NCBI RefSeq assembly: GCF_003945595.2
Contig: NW_024104378.1
Span: 1,178,489-1,242,488 of the forward strand
Source of the DNA: Pipra filicauda
Lineage: Eukaryota > Chordata > Aves > Passeriformes > Pipridae
Reading direction: 5' to 3'
Length of the DNA: 64,000 nucleotides
In this document: positions 62,873 to 64,000 of the stretch, piece by piece
How the letters are laid out: each line of letters starts with the position of its first letter
Numbering within the stretch: the stretch's first letter is position 1
The notes under the pieces: generated by a model
Told to the model about the DNA's origin: nothing
Database searches by the model: none
Seen by the model: only the letters and a program-made list of their open reading frames with translations
Made by a program: the position numbers and the translations under genes

Positions 62873-63000
62873 CTCCATTTTACAATGTAAGAAATCGAGG
62901 TACTGAGGTGCAAGGATGCCAAGTAACTTTCCCAGAGTCCCGCTGTGAGTCTGAGCCAAGCTAGAAGCAGAATGTAAGGCTGCAGCTCTGCAATGTCTTG
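62873..63000 (-). mobile_element. MIR-like CORE-SINE fragment (-)
   Basis: In inverted orientation the sequence reads CTCCATTTTACAATGTAAGA, then GAGGTACTGAGGTGCAAGG, then CCAAGTAACTTTCCCAGAGTC, then GAGTCTGAGCCAAGCTAGAA. These match in order the inverted MIR core: ATTTTACAGATGAGGAAACTGAGG, then AAGTAACTTGCCCA, then the CACAGCTAGTAAGTGGCAGAG region. MIR-type CORE-SINEs were active in early amniotes, and bird genomes hold a few old copies. The tRNA head would lie to the right, beyond about 63000, and is not visible. Non-coding. Confidence 0.65.
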
Positions 63001-64000
63001 TTCCTAGCGGCAATACTGGCTGGAGGTATTTCTGTGTTTTGTTCCATCCCTTGCTCTTCTCCCAGTTTACAAGCTGCAGTACAATGCCCCTGCAGCTCTG
63101 CCAGAACAGCTGTTTGTGGGGAAAGGCTGTGAAACATGTCGGGAAAGGGGCTCTAAGAAAATCTTTTTTTTTTTTTTTTTTAAAGACAAGAAGGCATTTT
63201 CGAAATCCAGACCCCTAACCCGATCCTATGTTGCTGCAAGAATCGTTTCATTAGCCTAGTCTGAAAGTAGAGAGAGGCAAAAGGCAAGAGAGGATGAGTA
63301 GACAGGAATGCCATAAGCCACCATTAGCACATCCAAGGCCTAAACTATCCATACATGCTGATGACATCCACATGGTACTCTGCAGAATGAGGTAGTAAAT
63401 TATCATGTGTCTTTCACTTACCTCATTTCAAATTCACTGTCTGCTCTCTGACATACTCTTCTTGTACTCCACTTTTTCTTAATGAACTATTTCAAAAAAA
63501 TCCCATAAACTCCTCCTATTCCCTGAACATGGAGTATTTATCCTCTGCTTACCCTATGTATGATTTTTGCATAAGTAATATTTAGGCATAGCATGTTGGC
63601 ACTTAGAGATGAAACTTAAGAGTTTTCTCAGCAGGAAAAAAGTATCTGTGGCATAAATTGTAGTCACTGGCTTTGCTGGAAAATGGCACTGCTTACCTGC
63701 ACCAAAGATACTGTGTTTTTTCTCATTAAGAAACTGATTTAATGTCAGTTTTACAGGTCCTACCCTGATAAGAGTTTTAGTTCATTCATCCCTTCATCCT
63801 TCCTCCCCAAGCAAACTGAAAATGCCATTTTAGAATAGCTGAGGCACATGATTTTGCAGAGAATGCAAGAAGAAAGCCCAGTAGATTGGCCATATATCCT
63901 GATACATGGTTGAAGGTAGGATCAGGTCACCAAATTTCACTCACGTGTAAGTTGGGTTAACACCTACCTCCCATATACATTGAGCAAGCAAATATACCCA
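63001..64000. other. Non-coding stretch, no gene recognised
   Basis: Unique DNA with a T18 run at 63164-63181. No open frame of note. The window ends inside ordinary AT-rich sequence. Confidence 0.65.

Noticed and set aside
1..64000. CRISPR array, rRNA, functional tRNA, prokaryotic operon, endogenous retrovirus
   Set aside because: No spaced identical repeats, no rRNA landmarks, tRNA-like spots fail stem pairing, no ribosome-binding-site-led gene series, and no LTR pairs or retroviral gene remnants recognised.

Overview
The window looks like ordinary nuclear DNA from a bird. The strongest sign is a set of CR1 LINE retrotransposon fragments, most of them 5'-truncated. Those that keep a 3' end finish in the octamer tail typical of avian CR1 (ATTCTGTG repeats, or CACAGAAT when inverted). 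The rest is AT-rich, CpG-poor, stop-rich DNA with scattered homopolymers and microsatellites. One CR1 type (4869-5340 and 19679-20598) resembles copies I associate with neoavian birds, but I cannot place the species.

No protein-coding gene is recognisable. Apart from CR1 reverse-transcriptase remnants, the open frames are short, match no family I know and often overlap each other on opposite strands. I see no rRNA, no functional tRNA, no CRISPR array and no bacterial-style operon. The window is best read as an intergenic desert or the inside of one or more very long introns.

Layout: 1-4868 unique DNA; 4869-5340 CR1 (-); 5341-19678 unique DNA with one weak candidate exon (-, 8357-8422), one CpG-dense patch beside a good splice-site pair (13818-14067) and one decayed SINE head (16822-16895); 19679-20598 the best-preserved CR1 (-); 20599-27794 unique DNA ending in a TA/TG microsatellite; 27795-28031 CR1 (+), closely followed by a tRNA-derived SINE (-); 30950-31345 and 35066-35220 two very old CR1-type fragments (-); 37664-37730 another old SINE head (+); 42690-43160 a patch that reads like a conserved regulatory element; 49101-49325 CR1 (-); 53920-54273 old CR1 (+); 59280-60400 a long, heavily decayed CR1 reverse-transcriptase region (+); 62873-63000 a MIR-like SINE core (-); unique DNA to the end.

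No genes here work together as a system. What can be read is a history of insertions of different ages: ancient amniote SINE/CR1 relics, then middle-aged and younger avian CR1 copies. A handful of unique-sequence patches could be regulatory or belong to an unannotated transcript. I found no convincing undescribed biological system. The best leads are the CpG/splice-site patch near 13.9 kb, the small candidate exon near 8.4 kb and the possible conserved element near 42.9 kb. Repeat names come from memory of consensus sequences, not from a database search.
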